Source of the DNA: a virus
DNA length: 21,444 bases
Reading direction: 5' to 3' (one strand)
IMG/VR virus record: IMGVR_UViG_3300008120_000381
Location: 1 to 21,444 of that record
Part shown: positions 8,280 to 15,303 of the stretch, piece by piece
Layout of the letters: each line of letters starts with the position of its first letter
Position numbering within the stretch: position 1 is the first letter of the stretch
Made by a program: the position numbers and the translations under genes
The notes under the pieces: model-generated
What the model saw: only the letters and a program-made list of their open reading frames with translations
Databases searched by the model: none
What the model was told of the DNA's origin: nothing

Positions 8280-9065
8280 TTACCGCTGGGGCAGCATGTA
8301 CTGGAAGAAGAACCAGCCCTTGGCCGTATCCGTGCCGGCCGAGGTCAGATACACGATCGAGCGCGCGGTCGAGATAACCGCGTGCTTCGGGTTGTTGGTC
8401 CCCACGTCGCCCGCCACGTCCGCACCGGCGAGGAAGTCTGCCAGCAAGACGCCGAGGGTGGTCGACGCAAAGAACTGTTCGTTCGACCCCACGGTGATCA
8501 GCGCCTGGGCCATCGTCGTGCTGCCGTTGGCCCCGGAGATCGCGATGTTGTTGATGAACCCGTCGGTGTCGCCGCCGCTCTCCGAGGAGAGCAGGCCGAC
8601 CTCGAGGTCCTCCGTTGCATCGGTCGCAGCCACGCGCACGCCGGCGCCCCAGGGCAGCACCACCGCACCGGCGGGCAGATCGAAGCCCGTGTCGGTTTCG
8701 GTGTTTGCCGTGCTGTCGGCCACCGAGTACGGCAGCTTGAGCATCTGGACCCGGCGCTGCATGTCGATCATCACTTCGCTGATCGACCCTGCCACCACGT
8801 CCTCGATCACCACGAAATCCCCTTCGGGGCCCATGATGTAGATGTCGACCGAGTTCACGGTGTCGAGCACCGCGAAGCGGCCGGTCCCGTAGTTCAGCGC
8901 GATCGGCTGAGCGAGCGCGGCGAAGCTGTTGTCGGGATTGTAGAGCGCGACGCGATCGGTGCCGCCAGCGGCGACCACGAGTGCGACGCCACCAGCGGCC
9001 AGGATCGAAACGCCGTTGTCCTGGCGCTTCAACTGGAACTCGTGAACGAGATAGTTCTGAGCCAT
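8280..9065 (-). CDS. Probable head decoration/surface protein (261 aa)
   Basis: The gene directly follows the coat gene and has a near-consensus ribosome-binding site, so a very abundant virion protein is expected. An N-terminal module (about 1-92) has YNPDNSFAALAQPIAL, GRFAVL, SVDIYIMGPEGDFVVIED, a pattern I know from virion-attachment or fibre-head domains. The C-terminal part has GFDLPAGAVVLPWGAGVRVA, EDLEVGLLSSESGGDTDGFI and SARSIVYLTSAG-like TARSIVYLTSAGTDTAKGWF, typical of a surface beta domain in phage capsid or fibre proteins. The lack of charged coiled coil argues against a scaffold or protease role. A head decoration or head-fibre protein is the best inference; the alternative is a neck protein. 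Confidence 0.7.
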   Translation of the reverse strand: MAQNYLVHEFQLKRQDNGVSILAAGGVALVVAAGGTDRVALYNPDNSFAALAQPIALNYGTGRFAVLDTVNSVDIYIMGPEGDFVVIEDVVAGSISEVMIDMQRRVQMLKLPYSVADSTANTETDTGFDLPAGAVVLPWGAGVRVAATDATEDLEVGLLSSESGGDTDGFINNIAISGANGSTTMAQALITVGSNEQFFASTTLGVLLADFLAGADVAGDVGTNNPKHAVISTARSIVYLTSAGTDTAKGWFFFQYMLPQR

Positions 9066-9073
9066 TGTTTGAG

Positions 9074-9082
9074 CCCTCCTTT
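9074..9082 (-). promoter_or_regulatory. Consensus ribosome-binding site of the decoration-like gene
   Basis: The minus strand reads AAAGGAGGG, overlapping the coat gene stop codon, with the ATG at 9065 eight bases further on. It is a near-perfect anti-16S match, one of the strongest in the window, which suggests high expression of the 261-aa protein along with the coat. Confidence 0.75.
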
Positions 9083-10196
9083 AGGCTGCAGCCGCGGTGT
9101 AGACCGAGATCGTCCCGAAATCCTCGCGCGTCAGTTCGTCGATGTTCGAGTATTTGAACTGCGGCTTGAGGAGCCCGAAGATCCGACCGTAGGCGACGCC
9201 GGGGCGGTTTTTGTAGTCGTTGGTGTCCGCTTCTTCCCAGTCGGGCTCACCGATCGTGGCAAGGCCCAGCGCCTGGGCACCCAGGAACTGCGCTTGCGCA
9301 CCGTCGATGTTCGAGCCCGCACCCCACTTGGAGCCACCGGCGGCGCCCAGCGTGTTGCAGACCTTCTGGTGGTCGTAGATGATCACGCCCTCGACGTTGG
9401 CCACCGAGTTCGTGAACAGCGGGTTGTCGCTACCCTGCTTGCCCGCCTTGGCCACAATCGCCTGATAGGCCGGGTCGAGCTTGAGGTCGCGAAGCTGCTC
9501 GGTCGAGCACACCAGGGCGTACCAGGGCTTGCCGCCGGCGCGGATCGGACGCAGGCGCTTGCGCTTGGCAACCGCCACGGTGCGAACGATCAGGTTCCAG
9601 TTCAGCTTGTCGGCCGCCGTGAGGGTGGCGGTCGACGTGGCCGCACCAGCGAACACGCGGCGGTTCGTGGTCGGTGCCGCGACATCGGCACCGAACGAAA
9701 GCTGCGGCAGCTGGGAAGCGGTGCGCGTCGCACCGTTGCTGGTCAGGGTGTACGAGCGGCCCGCGATCGTCAGGAACATGAGCTCGTCCAAGGTGTCGGC
9801 CAGCCAGAAGGCCAGCGTATCCTTAGCGACCGAACGGAAGCGGATCGTGCTTTCCTGTTCGGACATACGGCCCTTCGAGCGCACGCCGTTGCGCAGCTGA
9901 TCGACGCGGATCTCGATCGCGTCGTTCACCAGCGCTTCCTCGTTGCCCGTGAGCTCGTTGTCGCCCACGATGCCGTCGCCGCGCAGATCGCCGACCAACT
10001 GCATGACCGCCGTGTTGCCACGCTCGGTCTTGGTCAGTTCGGTGATGCGGTGCACCGGCTTCGTCATGTCGGCCGTGTTGCTGCCCACAAAGCCGTTCGA
10101 CATCCAGAAATTGGCGTCGCGACCGGCCTTGGAGACCTCGTTTGCCCAGAGTTTCTTTTGGGCCGCGCTCAGCGACCCGAAGGCGGTATAGGCCAT
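9081..10196 (-). CDS. Major capsid protein, N4 gp56 family (371 aa)
   Basis: This is the coat subunit that builds the icosahedral shell. It starts MAYTAFGSLSAAQKKLWANE, a typical opening of the N4 gp56-type coat family (DUF4043-like). The family hallmark is at 67-114: LVGDLRGDGIVGDNELTGNE, then the QLRNGVRSKGRMSEQ motif. Later family-like segments are FWLADTLDELMF, the NRRVFAGAATS strand, a WYALVCSTEQLRDLK stretch, an EGVIIYDHQKV strand and GAQALGLATIG. The length (371) is in the usual range and no cleaved N-terminal delta domain is apparent; assembly relies on the separate scaffold. It is unlike the P22 gp5 coat despite the P22-like portal. Start at 10196 is set by AAGGAAG. Confidence 0.92.
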   Translation of the reverse strand: MAYTAFGSLSAAQKKLWANEVSKAGRDANFWMSNGFVGSNTADMTKPVHRITELTKTERGNTAVMQLVGDLRGDGIVGDNELTGNEEALVNDAIEIRVDQLRNGVRSKGRMSEQESTIRFRSVAKDTLAFWLADTLDELMFLTIAGRSYTLTSNGATRTASQLPQLSFGADVAAPTTNRRVFAGAATSTATLTAADKLNWNLIVRTVAVAKRKRLRPIRAGGKPWYALVCSTEQLRDLKLDPAYQAIVAKAGKQGSDNPLFTNSVANVEGVIIYDHQKVCNTLGAAGGSKWGAGSNIDGAQAQFLGAQALGLATIGEPDWEEADTNDYKNRPGVAYGRIFGLLKPQFKYSNIDELTREDFGTISVYTAAAA

Positions 10197-10203
10197 TGTC
10201 TTG

Positions 10204-10210
10204 CTTCCTT
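10204..10210 (-). promoter_or_regulatory. Strong ribosome-binding site of the coat gene
   Basis: The minus strand reads AAGGAAG, then 7 bases, then the coat ATG at 10196. The 43-base gap between scaffold and coat is longer than most gaps here and gives the coat gene its own uncoupled, strong initiation site, as needed for the most abundant protein. A short CCCC/GGGG stem lies just upstream (10213-10225). Confidence 0.7.
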
Positions 10211-10239
10211 TCCCCCGGTGAGGGGTTTCTAGGGTTCCG

Positions 10240-11280
10240 TTATTGCAGGAAGCGTTGGAGTAGCTTGGGCGACACGCGCTCGAGCTCGATGGGCGACATC
10301 TTCATGATGTCCTCCTCGGTCAGCTCGTTCGTGGCGCCCGGCTTGCCGATGGTGCTGATATCCGGTGCCATCGTAGCGGCCAGATCCAGCTTTGCAGCCC
10401 GGGCCGCAGCCGTGGGCGAAAGCGGTTTGGCACCGGGTTTAGGTACGGCCGGGGCAGCGGGTTGCGGCTTGAAATCGGGTGCCCATTGCGGGCCCAACGT
10501 ATCGGACAACGCGGCCATGTCGGCGCGGAACGCCATATCCATCTTGACCTTGTTGTTGCCGAACTGGGCGAATTTCCCCTCGCCATTCCAGCGCGCGCGC
10601 GTCATGTCGGCCAGGGTCTGCAGCTGGGGCGCGGTAAGCACCGTCAGATACGGATGGGCCTGTTCGAGCGTTTGCGAGTGCTGGGTTTGAATGGCGTCAT
10701 CGACCAGCGAGGTCTGCGGTGCCGACTTGGCCGAGGCCGCGATGGCCTCCACCGTGTCGAGCAACAAGTCGTCGAGGGCCGCCAATTTCTCGGCGTACTC
10801 GGTCGAATTGATCTCCGCATTGTCGTAGGCCTGCTGGACGGCAAGGCGACCCTCACGGATCTGCTTGCGTGCCTCTGCAACGGTTGCCGGGGGCTGAGGC
10901 GCTTGGGGCGCCGCTGCCGGATCCGGTTGTGCCGTGGCCGGGGCCAATCCAGCTTGAATGGCTGCGACCTGACCGGCCAAGTAGTTTGCCGTGTCGCGAT
11001 GCTTGTCGCGATCGGCAATTACTGCGTTTAGCCGTTCAATCGGAACCATTTGCGGGGTTGCTTTGGGCTGTTCGACCGGAGCGACCTGTGGTTTGGTCGG
11101 CTCCTCCGGGTCCGCGATGATGCCAGCTTGCGCCGCTTCCTCAGCCGCCACTTGGGCAATCGCCTCCTGCAAAGCGATGTCCTCGGGGTCGGTGCCGCTG
11201 CGCAATTCCATATCGACGGCTGGTGACGCCGGCGCTGGTTGCGGGATCTCGGGGCTCGGTGTCGCAATCGTGTCGGTCAT
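10240..11280 (-). CDS. Head scaffolding protein (346 aa)
   Basis: The ATG at 11280 overlaps the 41-aa stop and follows AGAGGATGGT. The position between portal and coat, plus the composition, identify a scaffold, the helper that guides procapsid assembly and then leaves. It has a disordered Pro/Ala/Glu-rich N-terminus (1-76), a helical segment with VPIERLNAVIADRDKHRDTA (79-98), a Pro/Ala linker (112-133), a second likely coiled coil (134-185), and a helical C-terminus after another Pro/Ala stretch (272-290). The last residues, ELTEEDIMKMSPIELERVSP and KLLQRFLQ, resemble the conserved end of scaffold proteins of this type and are a candidate coat-binding part. No serine-protease motif is seen, so self-cleavage is not supported. 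Confidence 0.85.
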   Translation of the reverse strand: MTDTIATPSPEIPQPAPASPAVDMELRSGTDPEDIALQEAIAQVAAEEAAQAGIIADPEEPTKPQVAPVEQPKATPQMVPIERLNAVIADRDKHRDTANYLAGQVAAIQAGLAPATAQPDPAAAPQAPQPPATVAEARKQIREGRLAVQQAYDNAEINSTEYAEKLAALDDLLLDTVEAIAASAKSAPQTSLVDDAIQTQHSQTLEQAHPYLTVLTAPQLQTLADMTRARWNGEGKFAQFGNNKVKMDMAFRADMAALSDTLGPQWAPDFKPQPAAPAVPKPGAKPLSPTAAARAAKLDLAATMAPDISTIGKPGATNELTEEDIMKMSPIELERVSPKLLQRFLQ

Positions 11281-11402
11281 ACCATCCTCTTTCGCGGGAT
11301 AACGCGGATACGCCCGATCGGCGGCGGCCCGTCCGACGATACGCTCGTCGGCAGCGAGAGCGCCCGATGTCCGGCGGCGGCCCGGTCGTAAAACTGGTTC
11401 AT
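11277..11402 (-). CDS. Micro-protein between the 157-aa gene and scaffold (41 aa)
   Basis: This 41-residue frame begins at the ATG overlapping the 157-aa stop (ATGA), with GAGGGG 6 bases upstream, and ends in a TGA that overlaps the scaffold ATG (ATGA). Two precise coupling overlaps plus a good ribosome-binding site argue for a translated gene rather than chance. The sequence starts MNQFYDRAAAGHRALSLP, has SSDGPPPIGRIRVIP in the middle, and is basic at the end (PRKRMV). I see no known domain. Alternatively it is only a translational bridge that carries ribosomes into the scaffold gene. Confidence 0.6.
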   Translation of the reverse strand: MNQFYDRAAAGHRALSLPTSVSSDGPPPIGRIRVIPRKRMV

Positions 11403-11872
11403 GTCAGCCCCTCGGGGTTCCGCTGGCCCATCGACCGCTGGTATTGCTGGTCGGCCCGCACCCCCAATATTTGGGACTTTATCACAAATGCCTTGCGCCA
11501 TGCAGTATCCGCGTCGGCCAGCCAATGCTCGTCCGTCGCCTGCCGGCAGCGCACCCATGCCTCGTCGTTCTCGACCCAGAACTGGATGTCGTGCTGCGGG
11601 TCGAGCCAGGCCATGCCCCAGCGCTGATCGCCGAACCAAGCGGTGATCCAATACCCGCCGTAGGGCAATTCCCGGTTCAAACGCTGGCAAAGCCGGATCG
11701 TCAGGTCCTGGCGCTCCTGGTCCGGGCGGGCCAAGGCGCCGGTCGGATCCGGGCTCACCATGCCCCGGATCTGGCCGTTCCACGGCGCAAAGGCCACGAA
11801 ACCGTAGCCCCCTGCCTCTTTGGCCAGCTCGGCCATGACGGACTGGAACGCGACTTTGTTGTCGAAGATCAT
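11399..11872 (-). CDS. Tryptophan-rich conserved phage protein of unknown function (157 aa)
   Basis: The ATG at 11872 overlaps the portal stop (ATGA), with AGGAG 7 bases upstream; its own stop overlaps the 41-aa gene (ATGA). It begins MIFDNKVAFQSVMAELAKEA and is unusually rich in tryptophan (nine in 157, for example GGYWITAWFGDQRWGMAWLD), giving a compact globular alpha/beta impression. There is no membrane segment or catalytic motif that I recognise. Lying between portal and scaffold, it may act in head assembly, but it has no counterpart in the P22 gene order. It is translated at a fixed ratio with its neighbours if the overlaps act as coupling sites. Confidence 0.7.
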   Translation of the reverse strand: MIFDNKVAFQSVMAELAKEAGGYGFVAFAPWNGQIRGMVSPDPTGALARPDQERQDLTIRLCQRLNRELPYGGYWITAWFGDQRWGMAWLDPQHDIQFWVENDEAWVRCRQATDEHWLADADTAWRKAFVIKSQILGVRADQQYQRSMGQRNPEGLT

Positions 11873-13878
11873 AGGACGGCTCCTGGGGGCGCTGCGGCGG
11901 CCGCTGGCGGGGCCATGGGCGGCCCGGCTGGGGCAGGCCCAGCGATGGCGGGCGGCGCTCCTGGCGGCCCGGCCATGGGCGCTGGCGGGGGTGCGTTGGG
12001 GTCTGGCGACGGCATATCGGGCGGCAGGCCCATCTGAGCGCGCGCGGCCGCGATGCGGATTTTGATCTGGTCCTTGTTGCCGACCGACGAGGCCTCAAGC
12101 AGCACGTCGTCGGGGATCGGCAGGCCCTTCTCCTTGAGCATCAACAGCTCGGCGAACTGGGCTTCCAGGAACGTGGCCGACATCGGCGTGTCGTCGACCA
12201 CGGCCTGATACTTGCCGTAGGTGACGTCGTTGACGATCGTAGCGGCGGCTGCCCCGTTGGCCATGGCCTTCTTCTGGTTGATCGGAACGTCGATCGGCTT
12301 GCCGTTGTCGCCCGTGATGCGCAGGATCCGGGCCTCGGTGTAGAAGCTCTGGATCAGCTCGAGCTCCTTTTCGCCCAGCAGCGTTTTCGAGCGCTTGTAG
12401 TTGTTGATGTAGAGCTCGAGGCCGATCACGGTCTGCTTCTGCTTGGCCTCGATCGCGCGCCCGGACTGGACGTTCTGGATCTGGCCCAGCGATGCCTCGT
12501 TGACCCCCGAAATGTCTTTCAGATCTTCCTCGGCTTCGTGCTCGAGGTCGCGCATCGCAACCGGAGTGCCGGGCGGTTCGATCTGCTTGGGCTGCGAAAG
12601 TTTGCCGCCCTTGCTGTCCCAGGCGATGTGTACGCCAGCGGTCGAGCCGTAGCGCTCCAAGTTCTCGCGCGCCTGGACGTCGAGCGTGTCTTTCTCGTAC
12701 ATCCAGCCGCCGTTGGCCGCGCGCAGCACCAGGTTGAGGCGGGCGCTGCGGCGCGCGTTGATCTCGCGCTGGGGGTCGATCAGGCTCTCGACCATGCCCT
12801 TCGTCGTGCCGCGCCGGAAATAGGGGAAGAACGGGGTGACGGTGAACGTGTCGTAGGGCGACCATGCATCGTACACGATGATGTCGCCGACGATCTGGGT
12901 GTTGCGGATCCGACGGCCCAGCCGGTTCTCGACGCGGATCGGGTTGCCCATGTACTCGCCGAACTCCAAGACCTTCTTGATCTTGTCGGGCGTGTAGAAA
13001 TCGGGCACGCGCTCGCGCTCGCCGGTCTCGAGATCGACGAAAAAGCGCTGGGGCACCGTCATGTAGTGCTGCTGGTCGATGACGCGGACCAGTTTGCGCT
13101 CCTGGTCGAAATAGTCGAAGAACCGTTCCATGATGTCGGCGTAGTAGCCCTCGGGGTTCTCGTTCTCCCCGCCGAACCGGCGCCACGGCGCGATCTCCGG
13201 GCCATAGTCCATCACGTTCGACGGCATGCCCGAGTTGCCCGGCCCGCTCAGCCAGGGCCTGACCAGCGTGTAGGCCTCGTCGCCGTAAAACAGCTTGACC
13301 TGGTTGAGCGACATCCAGCGGCTTTCGCTGACGTGCTCGCAGCTCTCGTTGAGATCGTATTCTTGGCCGTCCGGGTCGAGGAACACGGAGAACGGATCCA
13401 GCGCGGTATGCTTGACCTCGCCCAGGTCGTTGTTTGCGAAATCGAGGCGCGACGAATAGAAGCCGCGGCCCCCGATCAGGCCGTCCATAAACACCTCGCT
13501 ATCAATGAACTGGATCTTCGACCGGTTGCCGATCTGCTTGCTGATCTGGGACAGGACCTGCGCCACGTCGTAGCTGCCGCTGTCGTCATAGGCCGGCAGG
13601 AACTTGATGTCGGTGCGGTTCTGCAGGTGGAAGCCGACCACCAGCATGATCAGCGGTTTGATCTTGTTCAAGGTCAGTGCCGGCCGATCGGCGTCGAGGA
13701 CGCGCTGCAGATCCTCGGCCGCCCATTGCTTGTCCTCGACGAAATCAAAACACTCCTTGGCGCTCTTGGCCCATGTGTCCTGGGCGCGCGCCGCGCGCTC
13801 GAACCGCGAGGCGACAAGCTGCATGAGCTCCCAGTTCTGGGGCGGCAGTTTGCGCGGTGCTACAGGGCCGTCGAGCAT
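11869..13878 (-). CDS. Portal protein, P22 gp1-like (669 aa)
   Basis: The ATG at 13878 has GGAGTGAAAA upstream. The portal forms the dodecameric ring at one head vertex through which DNA is packaged and ejected. The sequence matches the P22-type portal family: RALTLNK-like PALTLNKIKPLIMLVVG near the N-terminus, FVEDKQWAAEDL, an LDPFSVFLDPDG motif, VYDAWSPYDTFTVTPFFPY, a downstream IDPQREINARRS-type helix, DISGVNEASLGQIQNVQSG and an LYINNYKRSKTLLGEKELEL helix. The length is close to the 725 residues of P22 gp1. The C-terminal 50 residues (from about 618) are almost only Pro, Ala, Gly and Met and look disordered; in P22 this end forms a helical barrel, so the barrel may be missing here. It ends ATGA, overlapping the 157-aa gene. 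Confidence 0.92.
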   Translation of the reverse strand: MLDGPVAPRKLPPQNWELMQLVASRFERAARAQDTWAKSAKECFDFVEDKQWAAEDLQRVLDADRPALTLNKIKPLIMLVVGFHLQNRTDIKFLPAYDDSGSYDVAQVLSQISKQIGNRSKIQFIDSEVFMDGLIGGRGFYSSRLDFANNDLGEVKHTALDPFSVFLDPDGQEYDLNESCEHVSESRWMSLNQVKLFYGDEAYTLVRPWLSGPGNSGMPSNVMDYGPEIAPWRRFGGENENPEGYYADIMERFFDYFDQERKLVRVIDQQHYMTVPQRFFVDLETGERERVPDFYTPDKIKKVLEFGEYMGNPIRVENRLGRRIRNTQIVGDIIVYDAWSPYDTFTVTPFFPYFRRGTTKGMVESLIDPQREINARRSARLNLVLRAANGGWMYEKDTLDVQARENLERYGSTAGVHIAWDSKGGKLSQPKQIEPPGTPVAMRDLEHEAEEDLKDISGVNEASLGQIQNVQSGRAIEAKQKQTVIGLELYINNYKRSKTLLGEKELELIQSFYTEARILRITGDNGKPIDVPINQKKAMANGAAAATIVNDVTYGKYQAVVDDTPMSATFLEAQFAELLMLKEKGLPIPDDVLLEASSVGNKDQIKIRIAAARAQMGLPPDMPSPDPNAPPPAPMAGPPGAPPAIAGPAPAGPPMAPPAAAAAPPGAVL

Positions 13879-13881
13879 TTT

Positions 13882-14508
13882 TCACTCCAACCCAGCAAGG
13901 GTGTCGATGATGGCGGCGCTCAACGTCGATGCGCCGGAATACAGGATCCCGCCCATGATCAGGCCCATGCAGGCCTCGGCCCGCTGCGTCCAGTGCCCCC
14001 CAAACGGTTTGTTGATCGCGTATGCCGCGACGGCAAGCACGCCAACCGCCGCAAAATCGGCAGCGGGGGTAAACCACAGCGCTCCAATTGCCGACGTCAG
14101 CACGTTCAAACCGTACTCGACAGGCCCAATACCAAAAAGATCGAACGCAGGCGGGTTGAAGCGGTCAACATCGAACCGCGTATAGATCGGCAACGTGGCG
14201 ATAAGGGCGACAACCCAACCCCAGGCCCCAAGCAGCAGGTGATCGCGGCCGGGTCTCTCCAAGCCCATACTCGCCCCAAAGTAGCCCAGCACCATTGCCA
14301 CATACAGGGACCCCCAAAGCACAATGAGCGCCGGATCGAACATCGCAGCCAACGGCGCTGCCATAAGGAAGGCGCACGCGATCCGCGTGATCGTCGTCCC
14401 CGGCTCGACAAGGAACAGCTTGCGGACGATTGCCCCAAAGCCACCGCCGCGAAGCGTCCAGACGTATCCGCACCAGATGACGTAAAGAGTTGCGAGAGCG
14501 TAGGTCAC
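13882..14508 (-). CDS. Polytopic membrane protein of unknown function (208 aa)
   Basis: It starts with GTG at 14508, coupled by a 4-base overlap to the 59-aa gene, and ends 3 bases before the portal start. There are about five or six hydrophobic segments: roughly residues 2-19, 41-57, 59-78, 91-109, 134-148, 152-165 and 179-202, separated by charged loops. Near the first segment is WTLRGGGFGAIVRK, a motif like the W-x-LRGG of uncharacterised phage membrane proteins. There is no signal peptide or enzyme motif. Holin function is possible because lysis genes often sit near fibre genes, but the protein is longer and has more segments than most holins and no endolysin is next to it. Superinfection exclusion or modification of the host envelope are other options. 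Confidence 0.75.
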   Translation of the reverse strand: MTYALATLYVIWCGYVWTLRGGGFGAIVRKLFLVEPGTTITRIACAFLMAAPLAAMFDPALIVLWGSLYVAMVLGYFGASMGLERPGRDHLLLGAWGWVVALIATLPIYTRFDVDRFNPPAFDLFGIGPVEYGLNVLTSAIGALWFTPAADFAAVGVLAVAAYAINKPFGGHWTQRAEACMGLIMGGILYSGASTLSAAIIDTLAGLE

Positions 14509-14684
14509 GGCAACGCCTCGATCTTGGCTTGGAGTGCGGCCAATTCCGCAAGCAGCTCATCACGGGTAGGCGCTGCGGGCGCAGGAGGGGGAACGTAGGC
14601 GGCGATTGCGGCGAGTTCTTCCGCCGTGTACTCGCGCACGGTTTCTTCGCCTGTCTTGACGTTGATTTCTCGAACTTGGGTCAT
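14505..14684 (-). CDS. Small protein, possible fibre assembly chaperone (59 aa)
   Basis: The ATG at 14684 follows GAGGAACGC, a good ribosome-binding site that begins inside the previous TGA. The TGA at 14507-14505 overlaps the GTG of the next gene (GTGA). The protein starts MTQVREINVKTGEETVREYT, then has an acidic helix AEELAAIAA, a proline linker PPPAPAAP and a second helix with LLAELAALQAKIEALP, a probable short coiled coil. Small proteins of this make-up (NVxTGE... TAEELAA...) are common beside phage fibre genes and are often annotated as assembly or tail chaperone-like. The role here is inferred from that resemblance and position. Confidence 0.7.
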   Translation of the reverse strand: MTQVREINVKTGEETVREYTAEELAAIAAYVPPPAPAAPTRDELLAELAALQAKIEALP

Positions 14685-14691
14685 GCGTTCC

Positions 14692-15303
14692 TCAGTAGTA
14701 GATGATGTTGTAGGAGCCGCTGTCGAACACGTCGGTGCCGCTGGGCGTCGTTAAACGAACGCGGGACAGCGCACCGGCAAGCGCCTTACGCCCAAAGCAG
14801 TCGTGGCGGTTTGCGGAGCCGTCGATGAGACGCCCGCCCCCAACCCAAGTGTTCGTCGCAGCATCCACGAGGCAGAAGGTCAGCAAGCCCGAATAGAACA
14901 GCGACGCACTGTTGTCATAGAAACGGAAGCCGCTGGTTTGGATGCCCCCGACAACCGAGGCACCAGACAGCCGCTCCTCAAACACCGAGTAGCCGGTCGT
15001 CTCGATCCCGCCTGTCGGGCCGAACTGCACCATCAAAGGCGACGAGCCGTTAGTGGAGACTTGGTTGAGGATGACATGCAGGACCGAAATACCAGTGGGA
15101 ACGGTAGTGAAGTCCACAGACGACCCGCTGGTCGTGGCCGCAAGCGTGCCGCGTGTCACACCGCCGCCCGCATTCAGCGTGTTCCCCGTAAAGCTCAGGC
15201 CGGTCCCAAGCGTGATCTCGCCGGTCGCACCACTCGGGCCACGCCCAAGCAGCCGCGAGGCGGCGAGGGAAACCATCGCGGGGGTTACTAAGGTTTGGCT
15301 CAT
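14692..15303 (-). CDS. Tail fibre/virion surface protein (203 aa)
   Basis: The ATG at 15303 overlaps the cupin stop (ATGA) and is preceded by AAGGGG. The N-terminus holds the common fibre linker LLGRGPSGATGEITLGTGL (18-36). The rest is a beta-rich domain: SGSSVDFTTVPTGISVLHVI, then SLFYSGLLTFCLVD, and a C-terminal SRVRLTTPSGTDVFDSGSYN followed by IIYY. These patterns are typical of distal domains of phage fibres or surface proteins that expose one variable beta-sandwich. It lacks a long shaft, so it may attach to another fibre or directly to the particle. It may bind a host receptor, or work with the neighbouring cupin and glycine-rich protein. Confidence 0.75.
   Translation of the reverse strand: MSQTLVTPAMVSLAASRLLGRGPSGATGEITLGTGLSFTGNTLNAGGGVTRGTLAATTSGSSVDFTTVPTGISVLHVILNQVSTNGSSPLMVQFGPTGGIETTGYSVFEERLSGASVVGGIQTSGFRFYDNSASLFYSGLLTFCLVDAATNTWVGGGRLIDGSANRHDCFGRKALAGALSRVRLTTPSGTDVFDSGSYNIIYY

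Noticed and set aside
10212-10225. CCCC/GGGG hairpin upstream of the coat gene as a terminator
   Set aside because: Only a 4-bp stem with no U-run; too weak to call.
11277-12098. 273-codon minus-strand frame across the 157-aa gene and portal end
   Set aside because: Most of it is Arg/Pro/Gly-rich shadow of the real genes; only its last 41 codons, after the ATGA junction, are kept as a gene.
13882-14508. Confident holin call
   Set aside because: More membrane segments and greater length than typical holins, and no endolysin or spanin nearby.
12538-14598. Long open frame on the plus strand (686 codons), and similar ones at 6829-8841 and 8382-10232
   Set aside because: They run antisense to portal, connector and coat genes with clear family features, have Arg/His/Asp/Val-rich low-information sequence, and are expected as mirror frames in GC-rich coding DNA.
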